A DNA stretch of 64,000 nucleotides from Oscillospiraceae bacterium (GTDB lineage: Bacteria > Bacillota > Clostridia > Oscillospirales > Oscillospiraceae). Below are positions 52,626-61,719 of this stretch, piece after piece. The number at the start of each line of letters is the position of its first letter. The first letter of the stretch is position 1. The notes below the pieces were generated by a model. That model had not been told where the DNA came from and did no database searches. It worked only from the letters and a program-made list of their open reading frames with translations. Both the position numbers and the translations under genes were made by a program. The stretch spans positions 55,598 to 119,597 of the forward strand of contig CADARY010000007.1 in the NCBI GenBank assembly GCA_902790375.1, written 5' to 3'.

Positions 52626-53500
52626 GCGGCAGCAGTACAGCCACTCGCAAACGGCACAGCCGTCTGCCGATGATCGCACAGGCGGGACCCGTATCTGTAT
52701 GGATGATCCTGTTCGTGACGATCCCCATGCTTTTTATCATCTTCATCAGCTTCATGACCCGCGGCACCTTCGGCGGCGTGGAATATGTCCCGACGCTCAA
52801 ATCCTATGAGACGCTGGCGGATCTTGTCTACTTCAACGTCATCCTCAAGAGCCTGCGTGTGGCGCTGGTGACGACCGTCGTCTGCCTCCTGCTGGGTTAC
52901 CCCTTTGCTTACTACATCGCGCGAAAGCCCGCGGATGTGGCCTCGCGCCTCATCATGCTGCTCATGATCCCGTTCTGGACAAACTCCCTCATGCGTCTGA
53001 ATGCGTGGATGCTGCTGTTTCAGACGAACGGCCCGGTCAACAAGGCGCTTCTGGCGCTGGGGCTTGTACAGAAGCCGGTGACCTTCGTCTATACCGACGG
53101 ACTTGTGCTTCTGGGCCTGATAACAAACTTTCTGCCGTTTGCGGTGCTGCCCATGTATTCCTCCATCGAGAAGCTGCAGACCGCGATGCTGGAGGCGTCG
53201 GCCGATCTCGGTGCACGCCCCTCGGTGACCTTCCTGCGCGTGACACTGCCGCTGACCTTCCCGGGCATTTTCTCGGCCATCATCCTGACCTTTATCCCCG
53301 CCCTCGGTACCTATACCATCACGGACATGCTCGGCGGCGGAAAGGTGCTCTACATCGGCAACATCATCAAAAATCAGTTCGGCACCATACGCAACTGGCC
53401 GCTGGGCGCGGCGCTGAGCGTTTTGCTGCTGCTGGTGACGGCGCTGCTGATCTTCCTCTATTCCCGCTTTGCGAAGATCGAGGATATGGAGGTGCTGTGA
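52622..53500 (+). CDS. potB: ABC transporter permease, PotB type
   Basis: A 292-residue inner-membrane permease of the spermidine/putrescine importer family with six membrane helices. It has the N-terminal [20 protein letters not shown], the polyamine-family [18 protein letters not shown] block and the EAA loop [20 protein letters not shown]. The operon context suggests that it carries a fructosamine such as fructoselysine rather than a polyamine. Confidence 0.9.
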   Translation: MSGSSTATRKRHSRLPMIAQAGPVSVWMILFVTIPMLFIIFISFMTRGTFGGVEYVPTLKSYETLADLVYFNVILKSLRVALVTTVVCLLLGYPFAYYIARKPADVASRLIMLLMIPFWTNSLMRLNAWMLLFQTNGPVNKALLALGLVQKPVTFVYTDGLVLLGLITNFLPFAVLPMYSSIEKLQTAMLEASADLGARPSVTFLRVTLPLTFPGIFSAIILTFIPALGTYTITDMLGGGKVLYIGNIIKNQFGTIRNWPLGAALSVLLLLVTALLIFLYSRFAKIEDMEVL

Positions 53501-53501
53501 A

Positions 53502-54374
53502 ATGAAGCAGAACGCAAACCGCAAGCTCAAACGCCAGCGGCGCAGCCGCATACTCGGCGGCATCTACGCGGCGCTCATTTACGCACTGTTCTATATCCCA
53601 GTGCTGGTAATGATCCAGTTTTCTTTCAACGACGCCAAGCGTAATTACTCCTGGGAGGGCTTTACCACCATGTGGTACGGAAAGCTCTTCTCCTTCAGAA
53701 ACCACGACCTCTGGGAGTCGCTGGTCTACTCGCTTGTCATTGCCGTTGTCGCCACGGTCATCAGCGTGGTGATCGGCGTGCTCGGCGGCATAGGACTTAA
53801 AAAGTTCGAGTTTCACGGAAAAAAATTTATAAACCTCATGCTCTATGTGCCGATTGTCGTGCCGGAGATCGTACTGGCGGTCTCCATGCTCATCATCTTC
53901 ATGTCCCTCGGCATCAAACTCGGCATGGGCACGATCGTCATTGGACACTGTACCTTCTGCATCCCCTACGCCGTCGTCACGATCAAGGGGCGCATCAGCG
54001 GCGACAACGACACCCTGCAGGAGGCGTCCATGGATCTCGGGGCAAACCGGGTGCAGACCTTCTGGCGCGTGACGATTCCAAGCATCATGCCCGGCATCCT
54101 CTCGGCGGCATTTCTGAGCTTTACCCTGTCCATCGACGACGTCATCATGTCCAACATGCTCGCAAGTGCCCGGCAGTCCACGCTCCCGGTGCTGATCCTC
54201 TCGGTCAACCGCACCGGCATCACCCCGGACATCAATGCCCTGACGACGATCATGGTTCTGATCATGGTCACGGGCATGCTGCTTCTAAGCTTCATTCAGC
54301 GCAGGCGCGCAAAAAAAGAGGCCGAAGAGATGGCCGAGACAGAAAAACGGATTTCCGCCATGCGCAATGGCTGA
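53502..54374 (+). CDS. potC: ABC transporter permease, PotC type
   Basis: A 290-residue partner permease. It has a basic N-terminus, a first helix (IYAALIYALFYIPVLVMIQF), the SFNDAKRNYSWEGF loop typical of PotC, YVPIVVPEIVLAVSMLIIF, the EAA loop LQEASMDLGANRVQTFWRV and SIDDVIMSNMLA. It begins one base after the potB stop. Confidence 0.9.
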   Translation: MKQNANRKLKRQRRSRILGGIYAALIYALFYIPVLVMIQFSFNDAKRNYSWEGFTTMWYGKLFSFRNHDLWESLVYSLVIAVVATVISVVIGVLGGIGLKKFEFHGKKFINLMLYVPIVVPEIVLAVSMLIIFMSLGIKLGMGTIVIGHCTFCIPYAVVTIKGRISGDNDTLQEASMDLGANRVQTFWRVTIPSIMPGILSAAFLSFTLSIDDVIMSNMLASARQSTLPVLILSVNRTGITPDINALTTIMVLIMVTGMLLLSFIQRRRAKKEAEEMAETEKRISAMRNG

Positions 54375-54421
54375 AAGGTAAAAGACACAGCGTACCCCAA
54401 ACTGACAGAGGAGGAACAAAC

Positions 54422-55453
54422 ATGAAAAAAGCACTGGCCCTCGTACTTACGCTCGTCATGCTCCTGTCGCTGAGCCCTATGGCTTTCGCAGCGCAGAAGA
54501 ATGAGATCAACATCTTCATGTGGAGTGACTACATCTCGGATGAACTGATCGAGAACTTTGAAAAAGAGTTCGACGTGCGCGTCAATCTCAGCTACATGAA
54601 TGACAATGCCGACTCCATCACCAAGCTCACCGCGGGCGCCGGCAGCGAGTATGACCTCATCATGACCTGCGACGCGTACATGGAATCCCTGATCGCGGGC
54701 GGCTATCTGGAAGAGCTTGACCTGAGCAAGATCCCCAACTCCGCCAACATCAACAAGGCCTACTGGTCTGAGCAGAACCAGAAGTACTGCGTGCCCTATC
54801 TCATGAACTACATCTATGTGGTCTATGACACCGAGCGCTGCCCCATCGAGGTCACCTGCTACAACGACCTCATCAAGCCCGAAATGAAGGGCCAGATCGG
54901 TTCCGTTGACGGCGCGCGCAACCTCTTCCCTATCGCGCTCATTGCTCTGGGCTACGATCCCAACTCCCGCGATGAAAACGAGATCAAGGAAGCCTACGAG
55001 TGGCTCGTGAAGTATAACGAGAACGTGGTCGCCTACGGCTCAACCGAGACCAACATGGTCAGCGGCACCATCTCCTGCATGTTCACCTACGACGGCAACA
55101 CCGCCGAGGCCATGGCGCAGCTCGGCGAGAACAATACCCTCACCGTCGCCCCCTTTACCTCTGACCCTGTGCAGCTCGGCTTTGACCTGTACGTCATCCC
55201 CAAGGGCGCGCAGCACCAGGATCTGGCCTACCAGTTCCTCAACTACATCTGCGATCCCGAGGTCATGGCGGCAAACCTGGTGGAAAATCCCTATTCCTGC
55301 CCGAACGATGCAGCCGTCGCGGCCGCCTCTGAGGAATACCGCAACGGCCCGGCCTTCGACTTTGACTACAAGACCAATGTCTTCTTCCAGGAGGACGTGG
55401 GCGATGCCATCACGATCTACGACCAGTATTATCAGATGCTGAAGGTGGGCTGA
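54422..55453 (+). CDS. potD: ABC transporter substrate-binding protein, PotD/PotF type
   Basis: A 343-residue binding protein with a signal peptide cut near AFA-AQ (residues 1-23). The family start INIFMWSDYISDELIENFEK is present, as are SEYDLIMTCDAYMESL and the PYLMNYIYVVYDT hinge. There is no lipobox cysteine. PotD-like receptors bind amines; an amine-linked sugar (Amadori product) would suit such a pocket, and the frl genes that follow support this. The ribosome binding site gaggagg is strong. Confidence 0.9.
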   Translation: MKKALALVLTLVMLLSLSPMAFAAQKNEINIFMWSDYISDELIENFEKEFDVRVNLSYMNDNADSITKLTAGAGSEYDLIMTCDAYMESLIAGGYLEELDLSKIPNSANINKAYWSEQNQKYCVPYLMNYIYVVYDTERCPIEVTCYNDLIKPEMKGQIGSVDGARNLFPIALIALGYDPNSRDENEIKEAYEWLVKYNENVVAYGSTETNMVSGTISCMFTYDGNTAEAMAQLGENNTLTVAPFTSDPVQLGFDLYVIPKGAQHQDLAYQFLNYICDPEVMAANLVENPYSCPNDAAVAAASEEYRNGPAFDFDYKTNVFFQEDVGDAITIYDQYYQMLKVG

Positions 55454-55456
55454 GTT

Positions 55457-56452
55457 TTGCTGAAGTTCGACGAACAAAAGCAGCTCGACAGCGTGCGCGG
55501 GGCTCTGGCCCTGCGCACGTCCATCGAGAAGATCATCGACGAAGCCTGGGACGCGGGCGTTAAGAATCTCTGCTGGCTTGGCATCGGCGGCACCTGGGCC
55601 TCGGCCATGCAGGCAGTGTGCCACATGAAGGAGCGCAGCGCCATTGAGACCTTTGCCCTCAACGCCGCCGAGTATCTCACGACGGGCGACAGGCGCGTGG
55701 GAGAGGGGAGCTTTCTGATCTTCTCCTCAGTCACAGGCACCACGGCGGAGATCGTGGAGGCCGTCGCAAAGGCGAAGAGAGCCGGCGCAAAGGTGCTCGC
55801 CTTTGTGGATACCGCGGGCACGCCCTTGACCGTGGCCGGGGACTGGTGCATCCAGTACCCGAAAAACGAGCAGCTCAAATTCTTCATGTGTGCCGACCGC
55901 TTCCTGTACCGCGAGGGCGTGATGCCGGAGTACGACGACATGTACGCGCAGTTTGACCGCTCTCTGCCCGAGGCGCTGGCTGAGGCTGAGAAAGCGGCGG
56001 ATGCATTTGGCAAAGCCTATGCGGAAAAGCACAAGGATGATACGCTCCATTACTTTGTCGGCGCCGGGGCGCTCTACGGTGCGACCTACTCCTATGCCAT
56101 GTGCTACTGGGAGGAGATGCACTGGATGCGCACCAAGTCCATCCACGCCGCGGAGTTTTTTCACGGCATGCTGGAGATCATCGACGAGGACACGCCGGTG
56201 ACGGTGCTCATGGGCGAGGATGCCCAGCGACCCCTGTGTGAGCGCGTGGTGCGCTTTCTCAAAAAGGTAAACCGCAATTACACTGTGATCGACTCAAAGG
56301 ACTGTGCGCTGCCCGGCATCAGCGATGAGTACCGCGGGTTCGTCAGCCATCTGGCGGTGCACGCCGTGACGAACCGCATCGACGCGCACCTTGAGGCGCT
56401 CAGCGGTCATGACATGGAGATCCGGCGGTACTACCGCAAGGTGGACTATTGA
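55457..56452 (+). CDS. frlB: SIS-domain fructosamine deglycase (FrlB-like)
   Basis: A 331-residue sugar isomerase-type protein with two SIS domains. The first has LGIGGTWASAM and FSSVTGTTAEIVEAV (phosphate-binding Ser/Thr). The second has KSIHAAEFFHGMLEIIDEDTP, which holds the Glu/His typical of FrlB and GlmS isomerase domains. The ending RRYYRKVDY matches FrlB. It is thought to split fructoselysine 6-phosphate or a related Amadori phosphate into glucose 6-phosphate and the free amine. The start is TTG, 3 bp after potD. Confidence 0.87.
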   Translation: MLKFDEQKQLDSVRGALALRTSIEKIIDEAWDAGVKNLCWLGIGGTWASAMQAVCHMKERSAIETFALNAAEYLTTGDRRVGEGSFLIFSSVTGTTAEIVEAVAKAKRAGAKVLAFVDTAGTPLTVAGDWCIQYPKNEQLKFFMCADRFLYREGVMPEYDDMYAQFDRSLPEALAEAEKAADAFGKAYAEKHKDDTLHYFVGAGALYGATYSYAMCYWEEMHWMRTKSIHAAEFFHGMLEIIDEDTPVTVLMGEDAQRPLCERVVRFLKKVNRNYTVIDSKDCALPGISDEYRGFVSHLAVHAVTNRIDAHLEALSGHDMEIRRYYRKVDY

Positions 56453-56501
56453 AACAAACAAGAGGGAGGCATACGGCCTCCCTCGTTTTGAGATTGAAGA
56501 A

Positions 56502-57317
56502 ATGAGATACGGATTGTTTACCTGCCCGTACCAGCGCCTCCCGCTGGAGCGGGCCTTTGCGGATGCGAAGGCTTTCGGCTATGACTATATCGAGCTCTGG
56601 GGCGGCAGACCGCACGCGTTTGCGCCCGATCTGCTCGCGGGACAGCTGCGGGAAGTCCTCAGGCTTCAAGAGCAGTATGAAATGCCGGTGGAGGTCTATA
56701 CCCCAGAGCACAACGCCTATCCCTATAATTACATGCTGGGCAGCGAAAGCCAGTGGCGGGACGCAATGGACTATCTGCTCAGATCCCTGCGCTGCGGAAG
56801 GGAGCTCGGCGCGCAATACACGCTTATCTCCGTCGGACACAGCGGCTTTATGCCTGCGAAGGCCCGGAGGGAACGCCTGTGCCGAAGCTTCCGGCTCCTC
56901 GCGGAGGAGGCGGAGCGCTTGGATCACCGCATCGTGATCGAAACGCTCACACCCTATGAGACAGACCATTTCACTCATGCCGAGGATTTGAAAGCGCTTT
57001 TGGATGAAGTCGGCTCCGGGAACCTTTTCGGCATGTGCGATGTGGTCGTGCCGTTTGTGCAGGGAGAGACGGCGGCGCACTACGTACGCGTGCTCGGAGC
57101 GCGCATGGTGCATCTGCATCTTGCCGACAGTGACGGCGTGAGCGATACCCACCTGCTGCCCGGAGAAGGAAAGATCCCGTTTATGGGGTGGCTTGATGAA
57201 TTGCATGCCTGCGGCTATGACGGACGGGCAACGATAGAGCTTGTCACGCACTATATCGACACGCCTTCTGAGGCCGCAAGGCAGGCGCTGGAGAGTATAC
57301 GGAGGATGGAAGCATGA
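56502..57317 (+). CDS. frlC: Fructoselysine 3-epimerase (FrlC-like TIM barrel)
   Basis: A 271-residue TIM barrel closely resembling E. coli FrlC, with GLFTCPYQRLPLERAF near the start, ELWGGRPHAFAPDLL, TPYET, MVHLHLADSDGVSDTHLLPG and TIELVTHYI near the end. The metal-binding Glu, Asp, His and Glu are all in place. FrlC interconverts psicoselysine and fructoselysine, so the operon can use both. A hairpin-like ggaggc...gcctcc stands before the start. It overlaps the kinase by ATGA. Confidence 0.88.
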   Translation: MRYGLFTCPYQRLPLERAFADAKAFGYDYIELWGGRPHAFAPDLLAGQLREVLRLQEQYEMPVEVYTPEHNAYPYNYMLGSESQWRDAMDYLLRSLRCGRELGAQYTLISVGHSGFMPAKARRERLCRSFRLLAEEAERLDHRIVIETLTPYETDHFTHAEDLKALLDEVGSGNLFGMCDVVVPFVQGETAAHYVRVLGARMVHLHLADSDGVSDTHLLPGEGKIPFMGWLDELHACGYDGRATIELVTHYIDTPSEAARQALESIRRMEA

Positions 57318-58046
57318 AAATTGCCTGTGTGGGCGACAACTGCATCGACTTTTATGACGAAACCGGGATGGCCTGCCCCGGCGGAAACCCGGTCAATGTG
57401 GCGGTGTACGCCCGGCGACATGCTGATGGAAAGGCTCAAAGCCGAGCGCGTCGATATCACCCGTGTTCAGCGCCTGAAAGGACCGAGCGCCCTGTGCCAT
57501 GTGACCATGCGCGAGGGGGACCGCGTCCTTGGCGACTACGACGAGGGTGTGATGGAATGCTTTGCCCTTCGCAAAGAGGATCTTGCGTATTTGTCCGGCT
57601 TTGACCTTGTAATCACGGGGCTGTGGGGAAGAACGGAGAAGTATCTTAAACAGATCCGCGCGTCCGGGACACTTATTGCCTTTGATGGGGCTGACCGCCC
57701 CTTTGACCCGGCGGGCTTGACAGCACTCCCGCACACGGATCTTGCATTTTTCTCCGATGATTCTATGGACGATGAGGCTCTGCGCGAGAAGATAAGCTCC
57801 GCTGCGTCGCTCGGTCCGCGCATTGTCGTCGCGACACGCGGCGCAAAGGGGAGCCTTGCCTTTGACGGCACTGCATTTTATGACTGTCCGCCTGCCCCCT
57901 GCACCGTGGTGGACACAATGGGTGCCGGTGACAGCTATATAGCAGGCTTTATCAAGACCTGGCTTGAGGGGAAATCCATAGCCGAATGTATGGAGACGGG
58001 CGCCTTGACAGCGGCAGGCACGATCGCCCGTCAAGGGGCGTGGTAA
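57314..58046 (+). pseudogene. frlD: PfkB-family fructosamine kinase (FrlD-like), frameshifted
   Basis: The first 34 residues (MKIACVGDNCIDFYDE, then CPGGNPVNVAVYARR) are in one frame. From about 57414 the protein continues in another (GDMLMERLKAERVDITRV) through GDYDEGVMECFAL, VVATRGAKGSLAF and the PfkB signature TVVDTMGAGDSYIAGF with its catalytic Asp. About fifteen residues usually found between (glycine-rich, substrate-contacting) are missing. The join cccggcgac could reflect deletion across a short cggc repeat. If real, the operon lacks its own kinase. Confidence 0.82.
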
Positions 58047-58123
58047 CGAAGGAAGCACTGATTAAATCGGAGTGTGCGGATTGGCGGGCAGGTTTTTGCC
58101 GACGAAGCCTGAAAAGGGCAGCC

Positions 58124-58172
58124 GATCTGGTTCTCTTCCCATAATCCTTGACTCAAAGCTGAAATCGTTCTA
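58124..58172 (+). repeat. 49-bp direct repeat, right copy
   Basis: Matches 50857-50905 at 45 of 49 positions in the same orientation and continues in frame into the Vsr-like fragment. Confidence 0.8.
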
Positions 58173-58386
58173 CTGGGAGAAAAAAATACTTCGGAACATG
58201 GAGCGTGACAAGGAGACCAATTTGGCTCTATTAAACATGGGATGGACTGTAATCTGGTTTTGGGGAAGTGAAATTAAGAGAAACCCAGATGCCTGTATTG
58301 CCGTGATTGAAGAATGTATATTCGATCAAATGGTTTCCGATTTTGATGCTCTAGGAGAATACGACTGCGAAGAAATAGACCTCTAG
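58142..58386 (+). pseudogene. C-terminal fragment of a Vsr-like mismatch endonuclease
   Basis: An 81-residue fragment: SFYWEKKILRNMERDKETN and LALLNMGWTVIWFWGSEIKR match the last third of very-short-patch repair endonucleases, where the F/YW-x-K-x3-N-x2-RD block ends the catalytic domain. The N-terminal two thirds, with the catalytic Asp and the zinc-binding residues, are absent. No start codon with a ribosome binding site precedes it, and no cytosine methyltransferase partner is nearby. It is a remnant. Confidence 0.7.
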
Positions 58387-58429
58387 TAAACCTTTTGGCG
58401 AATCTGGAGAAACGCCAAAAAGTATAGGG

Positions 58430-58602
58430 GGTGGGTGCAAATTCGGAATTGTCCCTAACTTCGAAGAAATCAAAAAAAGCAAAAAAGCGAAATAGGCAGA
58501 TGCATGGTTGCACCCACCTGTCTCGCTTTGCCCTTGTATCAAGGGTTTTCCGGGGGAGATACGCAAAAACGTACACAGGCTATTGTATCATAGCCTGTGT
58601 AC
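58430..58602. repeat. Inverted repeats in the gene-free 58.4-59.2 kb gap
   Basis: ggtgggtgcaa (58430-58440) pairs perfectly with 58508-58518. gtacacaggcta (58571-58582) pairs perfectly with 58591-58602 around an 8-nt loop. The open frames across 58274-58877 have no ribosome binding sites and odd composition; I do not consider them genes. Confidence 0.6.
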
Positions 58603-58820
58603 CAATGTGCTTGTGTGGGAGGGCAATAAACCATCTCGCACACGATACGCCCATCTCACACACGATTTCAGAAAAAAAACTCAAAAGTCATCTCAGAAAA
58701 CGAAAAAGACCCACCGTCAGAATCACTCTGCCGGGAGTCATTTTTTTGCATAGAGTTTGCGAGAAGGCGAAATACCTCTTGGTGCAAGGCGTTTTGATTA
58801 GAGGTGGAGTGCAAAACAAA

Positions 58821-58851
58821 GGGACCCTGATCGTATCAAAATCAGAGTCCC
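58821..58851. terminator. Terminator-like hairpin
   Basis: gggaccctgat pairs with atcagagtccc (one mismatch) and is followed by ttta. It may end a transcript from either side of the degenerate repeat array. Confidence 0.55.
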
Positions 58852-58902
58852 TTTATGTGGCTGCGACTCCTTTTTGATACAAATGCAACACTGCAAGGCG
58901 AT

Positions 58903-59098
58903 GGTGATGCATTTTGCATCGCGGATGTTGCATTTTTTCGGGGAGTGATGCATTTGGGGCGAAGCGTGATGCATTTGGGTAGAAGGGTGTTTCACTGGGG
59001 GGAGTGATGCATTTATTGTCCACGAAATGGGGCAGGGGAGTGTTGCATCTGGTGTCCACGAGATGGGGACGCTGGTGCATTTGGTGTCCATGATAAGT
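58903..59098. repeat. Degenerate tandem repeats built on gtgatgcattt and gtccacgagatgggg
   Basis: The motif tgatgcattt or a close variant appears at 58905, 58948, 58968 and 59004, with related tgttgcat(t/c) near 58927 and 59041 and ggtgcattt near 59075. The last copies are joined to gtccacga(a/g)atgggg, giving units of about 33-37 nt. Two minus-strand frames stay open through it, as expected for repeats; no ribosome binding site is seen. With the features above, this accounts for the 58387-59199 gap. Confidence 0.6.
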
Positions 59099-59199
59099 TG
59101 TGTTCTCGACCGTCACGCAGGGGCTGTCGATAGAGGAGTCATACGCGAAGGTCAGACCTGCAACGTCCTTGTGTCCTTCTCATGACAACCTGATCTATA

Positions 59200-60174
59200 T
59201 CATGGGTGCTTTTTGATATCGTACACGTATACTTCGTGGATCTCTTCCGTATACCCGTCATAAAAGCCTTTCGGCATGCCGAGCACAATCCGTGCCCCGC
59301 GATTATACAGCAACAGGAACTGGTCACGTTCCCGATCAAAGCTCAGACCTTCAATCTCGCCCTGCCTGATGACATCGTCAAAAGTACGCTCGAGAGTGAC
59401 CGTCCCGGAACTGCGGTCGGCGCTCATGTCGATCCGGTACATGTGATCCGGTTTATTCTGATCTGCGTCGCCATCATCGCTTGTTACATACAGGCAACCG
59501 TTATAATAAGCGACGCCCTGAAGCCATTTCGGTGGATGATCCATCAGGAGTCTGCCTTTGTAGTCGCCGGTATCTAAATCATACATGTAGAGATACCAGC
59601 TCGACTCTTCATCGAGCCAGGATACCATATATACCGTGCGCGAGTCGGGGTCCACCGCGATCCCCGCACACTCCATCTGACAGGTGTCTCCGCGAAACGG
59701 GAACACCCGTTTGAGTTCGAGCGTGTTGCCGTCGTAGACCGCAACCTGGATATTCTTGCCGACGCCGTCCATAAAATGCTCAACGCCAAGGTACAACTCG
59801 TTCTGATACACGTCGATATCGCCGATGTGATTCACCTCAAGCTCATAGCCTTTGAAGGGATCTGTGTTTTCTGCAACAACATCCCAGCTTTCGTCGTATT
59901 TCGTCAGTGTCGTCGAACCGCTCACCCAATAGAAGCCGCCCTCGACACAGACGCCCTGCCTGCCGTTTACCCGATGGACAGCAGAAAGCGAATACGCGTG
60001 AGCCGGCGAACCTGCGGTAGCGGCAACGGAGTCTGCGGCGCCAGAATCGGCCTCCGCAGCAAAGCCCTTCCGGCTCAGCGCCAAAGCAAGCGCCGCGCCG
60101 ACAAGGATTGTCAAGCCAACTGTTTTCTGTACCCTTCTCCAGGGAATTGCAAGCAGTGCTAAGGGAATCTGCAT
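59200..60174 (-). CDS. Secreted beta-propeller-like protein of unknown function
   Basis: A 324-residue protein. The N-terminus from the ATG at 60174 is a signal peptide (basic RRVQK, hydrophobic TVGLTILVGAALALAL, then GFAAEA). The mature part has repeating short strands with Asp, Gly and Trp turns (GDIDVYQNELYLG, IAVDPDSRTVYMVSW, GVAYYNGCLYVTSDDG, IEGLSFDRERDQFLLLY), resembling propeller proteins of the phytase-like/YncE kind. No catalytic set is recognisable. The longer frame to 60276 is unlikely because it hides the signal peptide. Confidence 0.75.
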   Translation of the reverse strand: MQIPLALLAIPWRRVQKTVGLTILVGAALALALSRKGFAAEADSGAADSVAATAGSPAHAYSLSAVHRVNGRQGVCVEGGFYWVSGSTTLTKYDESWDVVAENTDPFKGYELEVNHIGDIDVYQNELYLGVEHFMDGVGKNIQVAVYDGNTLELKRVFPFRGDTCQMECAGIAVDPDSRTVYMVSWLDEESSWYLYMYDLDTGDYKGRLLMDHPPKWLQGVAYYNGCLYVTSDDGDADQNKPDHMYRIDMSADRSSGTVTLERTFDDVIRQGEIEGLSFDRERDQFLLLYNRGARIVLGMPKGFYDGYTEEIHEVYVYDIKKHP

Positions 60175-60223
60175 GATCAATCGCGTCCTTTCATATCTGG
60201 TGCTGATTAGGGGCAGAAGTTTC

Positions 60224-60622
60224 TCAATCGCAGCATCTCGTAACCTCAGATCCGCATATCGAGCACTTACCTTCAATAATCACATCGAATCGACCCTTTC
60301 GAATCGTATATCCAGGCGCGAATGAAGTTACTCCGCATTTTGAGCAGAATGCATTGCAGAGATACAGTTGCCGACGTCTCTCTGGCCACGACTGCCATTC
60401 CTGGTAAGCAGCAAAATCCGTTATGCCTTTGTTTTTCATGTACCCGTCCCGCTCCATCTCCTCGCGAATGAAACGTTCGACCATTGCTTCATCACATCCA
60501 TCCGCTCGGAACTGGTCGGCGAGTGTTTTGTATTTACCGGTGTATTTCACGAGTGGATCACTCCTCGTATAATAATTATTAGAAAGTTTATATATTTTCT
60601 TTATGGCTCGTGCAGCGACCAT
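60224..60622 (-). CDS. Zinc-ribbon protein of unknown function
   Basis: A 132-residue protein. The C-terminal 45 residues hold two Cys pairs (CSKCGV and CSICGS) and a final RCCD, a probable zinc ribbon. The N-terminal part is helical and basic or acidic, with WQSWPERRRQ before the ribbon. The ATG at 60622 has aaggtaagg 8 nt away; a shorter start near VKYTGKYK is possible. Its function cannot be inferred. Confidence 0.6.
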   Translation of the reverse strand: MVAARAIKKIYKLSNNYYTRSDPLVKYTGKYKTLADQFRADGCDEAMVERFIREEMERDGYMKNKGITDFAAYQEWQSWPERRRQLYLCNAFCSKCGVTSFAPGYTIRKGRFDVIIEGKCSICGSEVTRCCD

Positions 60623-60791
60623 TTGGGCCTTACCTTGAATGGAATGTTGTATGGGAGCCCAATGTGCATTCCAGTATACTTGGAGAAATCGAGCCAGAAC
60701 TCTTTTTGCGGATTTTTGATCACCAGATAGTTTATATCAAATTCGTCTTTTCCATCCAGAGCGTAGGTCACTCCGCAGTCACGAGACCATA

Positions 60792-61628
60792 TCAAATCTC
60801 AATGACGCCTGGTGAAACAGACGGATCATGACCGCACAACACCGCGGCACAGCTTGGATCAGTAGCCATCTCCGCAATCCATCGCAGGGATTTGAGCTGC
60901 TGCGTGCGGTCAAAACCAAAGCCAGGCGTGATTTCTTCCTTCCAGTTGCGCGGCGAGAATGCTGCGTCGGATGCGAAGAGGATAAGCTGTCCGCCGCTTC
61001 GTAGCAACACTGCCGCTTGCCCGTCGGTGTGTCCAGGGACATTGACCATCATAACGCTCTCATCTCCGAGAACGTCAATAGCACAGCAATTTGGCCCGAT
61101 AGAAGAGCCACGGTAGAAAACTCGCTCAATCGGCTGATCGATCCAAAGGCTCTGAGGCTGCCGAGCCTTGTATACCGCGCAGCATGACCAGAAGTATTCA
61201 TCCTCCGGAAGAAGGATGTGGCGAGCTTCTCTTATATGCTTCAAGCCTGCCACATGATCGGGATCAAGATGCGTCAGGAGTACGTATTCCAGATCTTGAG
61301 GCTGGATACCAATGGTGGAAAGCTGTTCATGAATCGCCATACCCGATGGAAGCCAAGGATGATAGAACGCGGCCAGATGGCTGGGAAGTATGGAACTGAC
61401 AGCCTTTGGGTCATAGACACCTCTTGGACTGATATCCCGGCACCAGCCTGTATCTATGAGAATAAGTCCCTTTGGATGCTCGATTAGATAGGCGCAGACC
61501 GGAAGTGTGACTCTGCTTTTATCTGGCGAGGTTAGTTGTTGGGCTGTATTCTTAAGATCAATGCTGTTGCCAAAGGGAACCGTCTCGGAAACTCTAATAT
61601 AGCCACAGTGGAGGATATGTATTTTCAT
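60792..61628 (-). CDS. MBL-fold metallo-hydrolase (AHL-lactonase-like family)
   Basis: A 278-residue metallo-beta-lactamase-fold hydrolase. The metal site is THLDPDHVAG (residues about 117-126), where the middle His of HxHxDH is Asp, a known variant of the lactonase-like subfamily. VPGHTDGQ, FASDAAFSP and CGHDPSV supply the remaining ligands. No signal peptide. The substrate may be a lactone or another ester; quorum quenching is not supported by context. Confidence 0.85.
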   Translation of the reverse strand: MKIHILHCGYIRVSETVPFGNSIDLKNTAQQLTSPDKSRVTLPVCAYLIEHPKGLILIDTGWCRDISPRGVYDPKAVSSILPSHLAAFYHPWLPSGMAIHEQLSTIGIQPQDLEYVLLTHLDPDHVAGLKHIREARHILLPEDEYFWSCCAVYKARQPQSLWIDQPIERVFYRGSSIGPNCCAIDVLGDESVMMVNVPGHTDGQAAVLLRSGGQLILFASDAAFSPRNWKEEITPGFGFDRTQQLKSLRWIAEMATDPSCAAVLCGHDPSVSPGVIEI

Positions 61629-61719
61629 AAGGAAAACGCAATTAAGCCCTCATCTTCTCCACTTCGAGAGCGATCTCTTGAACCAACTCCGACTCCGTGA
61701 GCCCGCCTTTAAAAACGCC

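Noticed and set aside
58903-59098. CRISPR array
   Set aside because: Repeats are degenerate, of irregular spacing, without unique spacers of constant length, and no cas genes are present.
58853-59116. His/Pro-rich minus-strand protein across the repeat array
   Set aside because: Two overlapping frames are open because of the repeats themselves; there is no ribosome binding site.
60601-60795. A 64-residue - strand frame (GMHIGLPYNIPFKVRPKW) between the MBL and zinc-ribbon genes
   Set aside because: Composition is protein-like, but it uses TTG, overlaps both neighbours and has no ribosome binding site. It may be a remnant; too weak to list.
60792-61628. Quorum-quenching AHL lactonase
   Set aside because: The metal motif is the HxDxDH variant and nothing nearby is linked to acyl-homoserine lactones.
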